NCBI GenBank assembly: GCA_002469975.1
Contig: DKMG01000058.1
Span: forward strand, 1 to 18,063
Source of the DNA: Proteobacteria bacterium UBA7420
GTDB taxonomy: Bacteria > Pseudomonadota > Gammaproteobacteria > Magnimaribacterales > D2472
Direction: 5' to 3'
DNA: 18,063 nucleotides
Both the position numbers and the translations under genes were made by a program. Under the pieces are notes generated by a model. It had not been told where the DNA came from, did no database searches, and saw nothing but the letters and a program-made list of their open reading frames with translations. Below are positions 15,512 through 18,063 of this stretch, piece after piece; the stretch's first letter is position 1, and every line of letters starts with the position of its first letter.

Positions 15512-16032
15512 GGATTTTGGGCTTCAATGGAACGTATTAATGGAACAAAAATAGACTCCCACTTTTCTTGATTGAGTTCGCCTTGAATGTGGCCAATAAT
15601 TTCTTGGTTTGCAACCAAGAAAGTCTCGGGAGCGCCAGTCACACCTAAATCAAATGCTAAATCCCCTCTTGGATCATGAATGGAGAATTTATAGGGGTCG
15701 CCTCTCTTCTTAAGCCATTGCTGGGCATTCGATTTGGAGTCTTTGTAATTTAATCCAATAAGGTTAATGTTATTTTGAGATAGCTTGGTTAGAAAAGGGT
15801 GCTCAACTAAACATGTAATACACCAACTAGCCCAAACATTTAACAAACTAATGCCATCAAATTCTGTCGGCAGAATTTCTTGGCCTTGCAGTGTTAAAAG
15901 TTGAAATTGAGGGATTGGTTTGGGATCATATACCGCGGTCACATCCTCCTGACTAGTTAATAAAATTTTGCCGTAGATGATTAAAATTAGCACTGGGAGC
16001 AGTATTAATAATAGGCTGAATACTCTATTCAC
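15508..16032 (-). CDS. ccmG: thioredoxin-like cytochrome c maturation protein CcmG (DsbE)
   Basis: CcmG is a membrane-anchored periplasmic thioredoxin-like protein that passes reductant from CcdA/DsbD to apocytochrome c or CcmH. The 174 residues comprise an N-terminal anchor (about 5-25) and a thioredoxin fold with NVWASWCITC (C71, C74) and the cis-Pro loop VTGAPETF (P135). The start is GTG and overlaps the ccmF stop by one base (TAGTG). The ribosome site is poor, so coupling to ccmF translation is likely. Confidence 0.95.
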   Translation of the reverse strand: MNRVFSLLLILLPVLILIIYGKILLTSQEDVTAVYDPKPIPQFQLLTLQGQEILPTEFDGISLLNVWASWCITCLVEHPFLTKLSQNNINLIGLNYKDSKSNAQQWLKKRGDPYKFSIHDPRGDLAFDLGVTGAPETFLVANQEIIGHIQGELNQEKWESIFVPLIRSIEAQNP

Positions 16033-17927
16033 TATATTTTCTTTTTAAATATTGTCATTGCTATGCCTGCAGCCATGAGCGCTGATGAAAACCAAATCCA
16101 CTTCACAAAATAATTAATCTGTAGACTAAAAGTCCAGCTTCCATCCTCTAATTGATCACCTATTGTTAAATAGGTATCTTTTAAGAATGATGCATGAATA
16201 GCAGTTTCAGACGTAATCTGACCTCGGGCAAAATACTTTCTTTTTTCAGGGTTTAAATAAATAGGCTTGTCGTCATGAATAAGAAAAATAGTAGCTGAAA
16301 TTACGTCATGATTACTCGCTTTAATTTTTTGAAGATCTGCAAATTGGAATTGAGGGATCTTGGAATTGATAACCTGCTCCCCGCCAACAAAAAGATTTAT
16401 ATTTTTTTGATAGCTTAAAATACTGTTCATAGAAATAGAAAAGAATAAAAGGCCCAAGCCCACGTGCGCCAATAAACTGCCTTTGTTTAAATAGGTTTTA
16501 TCACGAAGCGCTGAAACTGTTTTGAGGGAATAGCTAACAATGATCAACAAGCCAGATAAAATGCCAACATAAGCTAGTATTGAAAAAATTTGAGTGAAAT
16601 GCCAAATTCCATATACGCCAAGGCCTGATACAAAAAGAGTGGGAGCAATCGAAATGTATAGCTTGCGAAGCTGCATTCCTCGCTGCCACAATCCATCAAT
16701 AGATGCCATCATAAAAATTGACGTAATAAGGATCAATGGAGAGAAGATCGTATTGTAATAAGGAGGCCCAATGCTCACTTTGTTGCCATTTAGTGACTCA
16801 AGTATTAAAGGGTAGGTGACTCCTAGAAAAATAGAGAAAATAGCAGTCAACATCAAGATGTTATTCATGGATAAAAATGATTCCTTGGAACCTGCAACTA
16901 TTAGTTTTGAAGATTGCAGTTGAGGTAACCTGTATGCCAGTACGGCTAGAGCAATGATTGTGATGAACCCAGAAAATCCTAAAAGATACATGCCCCTTTG
17001 AGGGTCGTTTGCAAAAGAATGCACGCTGTCAATTATTCCTGACCTAACAATAAAAGCCCCAAATAAACTCAAAGTAAATATCATGATTCCTAGGAATAAA
17101 GTCCATGTTTTTAGGACGCCAGATTTTGAAGATGCAAAAAGGGAATGCATAAAGGCAGTAGCAGCCAACCAAGGCATGAGCGCAACATTTTCTACAGGGT
17201 CCCAAAACCAGTAGCCGCCCCAGCCAAGCTCATAATATGCCCACCAGGAGCCCAAGGTGATGCCAATAGTCAAAAATATCCATGCAACCAAAGACCATGT
17301 CTGAATATCTTTCTCCCAAGGGTAATTAAAATCGCCATAAAAAAGATAGGCGGTAATAAAGCTGAAGGAGATAACAAAGCCCACATAACCCAGATACAAC
17401 ATGGGTGGATGAATGGCCAATGCTGGGTCTTGAAGCACAGGATTAATATCTGCTCCTTCACCAGCAGCAAAAGGCAAAATTCTATCAAAGGGGTTAGAAG
17501 TAACTAATAAAAATAATAGAAAGCCTAAGATAATAAGGGTTAACATCAACAAGGTACCTTTCTTTAGAGGATGTGCCAATGAAAGAAAGTTTACAAATAG
17601 AACACTCCAAAGTGTTAAAAAAACTATCCATAAAAACATAGAGCCTTCATGAGCACTCCAGATAGAGGTAATTTTATAAAATACTGGCAATTGTGAGTTT
17701 GAGTGATTAGCGATATATGTAATGGAAAAATCATCAATGGCAGCCAAGTACACATAGAGACCAAAAGAAATAAAAATAAGAAAACACGCTTGATTGAATA
17801 ATTTATTAGATAAAACTATTTGATTAGCGTGAGGCTTAGCAAAAGAAAAAAAGACATTAAGAAATAGGATTAATAATAAGATTACGGCTGAGGTAACAGT
17901 TAGAAAATGTGCAATTTCAACTAACAT
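16032..17927 (-). CDS. ccmF: haem lyase subunit CcmF
   Basis: CcmF takes haem from holo-CcmE and joins it to the CXXCH cysteines of apocytochrome c. The 631-residue, multi-span membrane protein has the WWD haem-handling motif WGGYWFWDPVEN (236-247; the first W of the usual WW is Y). Its haem-ligand histidines are H173 (AIHPPMLY), H261 (FMHSLF), H303 (DSVHSFA) and H488 (LLAHVG). The first three fall at the same numbers as in E. coli. A large periplasmic segment precedes the last membrane helix. The ATG is five bases after the ccmE stop (4 bases between 17932 and 17927), with AAGGA about 11 bases upstream. Confidence 0.97.
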   Translation of the reverse strand: MLVEIAHFLTVTSAVILLLILFLNVFFSFAKPHANQIVLSNKLFNQACFLIFISFGLYVYLAAIDDFSITYIANHSNSQLPVFYKITSIWSAHEGSMFLWIVFLTLWSVLFVNFLSLAHPLKKGTLLMLTLIILGFLLFLLVTSNPFDRILPFAAGEGADINPVLQDPALAIHPPMLYLGYVGFVISFSFITAYLFYGDFNYPWEKDIQTWSLVAWIFLTIGITLGSWWAYYELGWGGYWFWDPVENVALMPWLAATAFMHSLFASSKSGVLKTWTLFLGIMIFTLSLFGAFIVRSGIIDSVHSFANDPQRGMYLLGFSGFITIIALAVLAYRLPQLQSSKLIVAGSKESFLSMNNILMLTAIFSIFLGVTYPLILESLNGNKVSIGPPYYNTIFSPLILITSIFMMASIDGLWQRGMQLRKLYISIAPTLFVSGLGVYGIWHFTQIFSILAYVGILSGLLIIVSYSLKTVSALRDKTYLNKGSLLAHVGLGLLFFSISMNSILSYQKNINLFVGGEQVINSKIPQFQFADLQKIKASNHDVISATIFLIHDDKPIYLNPEKRKYFARGQITSETAIHASFLKDTYLTIGDQLEDGSWTFSLQINYFVKWIWFSSALMAAGIAMTIFKKKI

Positions 17928-17931
17928 GTTT

Positions 17932-18063
17932 CTAGCTATCCTTTTTTAATTCTGGAGGCATGTAATTTTCATCATGTTTTGCAAAAATTTCTTCGGCAAC
18001 AAATGATTGATTGCGATAATATCCTAAGGCAACAACCCCACTATCTTCTTTAAATAAATCTGG
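17932..18063 (-). CDS. ccmE: haem chaperone CcmE, C-terminal 43 codons only
   Basis: CcmE binds haem covalently in the periplasm and carries it to CcmF. The frame from the window edge reads PDLFKEDSGVVALGYYR and then EIFAKHDENYMPPELKKDS before TAG. The AKHDENYMPPE segment holds the haem-binding His and the nearby Tyr (HxxxY) of the family. The rest of the gene lies beyond the window, so its start and promoter cannot be seen. Confidence 0.93.
   Translation of the reverse strand, partial: PDLFKEDSGVVALGYYRNQSFVAEEIFAKHDENYMPPELKKDS

Overview
This is a compact, AT-rich chromosomal window with no rRNA, tRNA, CRISPR array or recognisable mobile element. There is no gene-free stretch longer than about 60 bases. 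The gene set points to a gammaproteobacterium: a zipA gene sits between smc and ligA, mnmC is of the fused two-domain type, and there is a ccmEFGHI cluster. The very tight packing and low GC suggest a streamlined, probably marine lineage such as SAR86-like bacteria. That placement is inference from style, not from a search.

Left half (1-7979). The window opens with the 3' part of an acyl-CoA dehydrogenase gene (+). It converges, with an 11-base overlap, on a lipoprotein gene of the alkyl-sulfatase metallo-beta-lactamase family (-). That gene is divergent from mnmC (+, tRNA wobble-uridine modification), with only 13 bases between the two start codons. mnmC converges, again with an 11-base overlap, on a small unknown lipoprotein gene (-). 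The latter is divergent from a large M16C/PreP-type zinc peptidase gene (+).

Right half (7981-18063). This is one unbroken minus-strand run, read from right to left: ccmE (3' end only), ccmF, ccmG, ccmH, ccmI, smc, zipA, ligA and a lipoprotein with a lytic-transglycosylase fold. Junctions are overlaps or gaps of a few bases; the largest gap is 26 bases, between ccmI and smc. Cytochrome c maturation, chromosome segregation (Smc), division (ZipA), DNA ligation (LigA) and possibly wall cleavage therefore look co-transcribed. A palindrome at the far end, shared with the M16 gene, probably terminates transcription in both directions.

Most unusual content. The smc product is only 995 residues. It has orthodox ATPase heads but no recognisable hinge. 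Each arm is a gapless tandem duplication of its head-proximal half: 120 residues twice in the N-arm and 143 residues twice in the C-arm. A stretch of about 50 residues lies between them where the hinge should be. LigA carries about 42 extra residues inside its four-cysteine zinc finger. The transglycosylase-like lipoprotein ends in Lys4-Phe4, encoded by the terminator palindrome itself.
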